DNA of 5,627 nucleotides. It comes from an uncultured Clostridia bacterium (GTDB lineage: Bacteria; Bacillota; Clostridia; Oscillospirales; CAG-272). Both the position numbers and the translations under genes were made by a program. The DNA lies in assembly GCA_937895775.1 (NCBI GenBank), contig CALBLD010000094.1, positions 1 through 5,627 of the forward strand. The letters are read 5' to 3'. Numbering within the stretch: position 1 is the stretch's first letter; each line of letters begins with the position of its first letter. Below the pieces are notes generated by a model. It made no database searches and had not been told where the DNA came from. It worked only from the letters and a program-made list of their open reading frames with translations. Shown here in pieces: positions 5,490 through 5,627 of the stretch.

Positions 5490-5627
5490 ATGAAAATGAA
5501 TTTTCTGCGTATTCTCGGCAGTATAGTCTGCCTTTTTCTCAGAGTTGACGAACCGGGAAGCTTCCCTCCGCCGCTTGATCCGGATGTGGAAAGGGAGTAT
5601 TTTGTTCTTGCGGGAAAAGGAGACAGT
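5490..5627 (+). CDS. sigK: SigK-like RNA polymerase sporulation sigma factor, N-terminal part, 3' end outside window
   Basis: An open frame of 46 codons runs to the window edge. After a hydrophobic N-terminus (NFLRILGSIVCLFLR, 4-18), the segment SFPPPLDPDVEREYFVLAGK (24-43), followed by GD, matches the region before sigma region 2 in SigK: a 'FP.PL....E..Y......GD' pattern, with the leader corresponding to the pro-sequence removed in Bacillus. SigK directs late mother-cell transcription during sporulation (coat and spore release). SigE shares the 'LPPPL' motif but normally has a different, longer leader, so SigK is preferred. The start at 5490 has AGGAAAGGA (5477-5485) upstream; ATG at 5496 is a possible alternative. 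The gene is divergent from the ppx operon. Region 2 and later parts are not visible, so the gene call is tentative. Confidence 0.72.
   Translation, partial: MKMNFLRILGSIVCLFLRVDEPGSFPPPLDPDVEREYFVLAGKGDS

Noticed and set aside
5490..5627. SigE (or SigF/SigG) instead of SigK for the final gene.
   Set aside because: The PPPL motif is shared with SigE, but the short hydrophobic leader and the 'SFPPPL...E.EYF....GD' spacing fit SigK better. Not excluded, because only 46 codons are visible.

Overview
The window looks like chromosomal core DNA from an anaerobic, spore-forming low-to-mid GC Firmicute, most likely class Clostridia (Oscillospirales/Ruminococcaceae-like). This is inferred from four things: an N-terminal fragment resembling the sporulation sigma factor SigK, a DUF362 protein fused to a 2[4Fe-4S] ferredoxin domain, an MEP-pathway isoprenoid gene, and Gram-positive-style extended -10 promoters (TGTGn before the -10 box). 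No mobile element, CRISPR array, tRNA or rRNA gene was seen.

Layout: (1) 1-398, minus strand: 5' part of an AI-2E (PerM-like) family membrane protein, cut by the window edge. (2) 399-549: divergent intergenic region with two mirror-image promoters built around a perfect 11-bp dyad. (3) 550-2562, plus strand: a two-gene operon of a DUF362/ferredoxin protein and ispE, separated by 15 nt. (4) 2529-5338, minus strand: a three-gene operon transcribed as ppx/gppA-like phosphatase, then a TrmH/SpoU-family RNA methyltransferase (ATGA overlap), then an unrecognised 344-residue protein. Its last gene overlaps the end of ispE tail-to-tail by 34 bp. (5) 5339-5489: second divergent region, with a well-formed ppx promoter and a promoter for the next gene. 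(6) 5490-5627, plus strand: first 46 codons of a SigK-like sigma factor, cut by the window edge.

Functionally these are housekeeping genes: isoprenoid precursor synthesis (IspE), polyphosphate or (p)ppGpp metabolism (Ppx/GppA), RNA 2'-O-methylation (TrmH family) and sporulation sigma control. The more unusual signals are regulatory or structural. They are the symmetric promoter pair at 438-513; a perfect 13-bp inverted repeat (3556-3610) that puts the start codon of the unknown gene in an RNA stem with its Shine-Dalgarno at the loop edge; and a TrmH-family enzyme whose motif 3 lacks the usual Ser and Asn. No clearly new multi-gene system is evident; the unknown gene and the DUF362-ispE pairing are the least explained parts.
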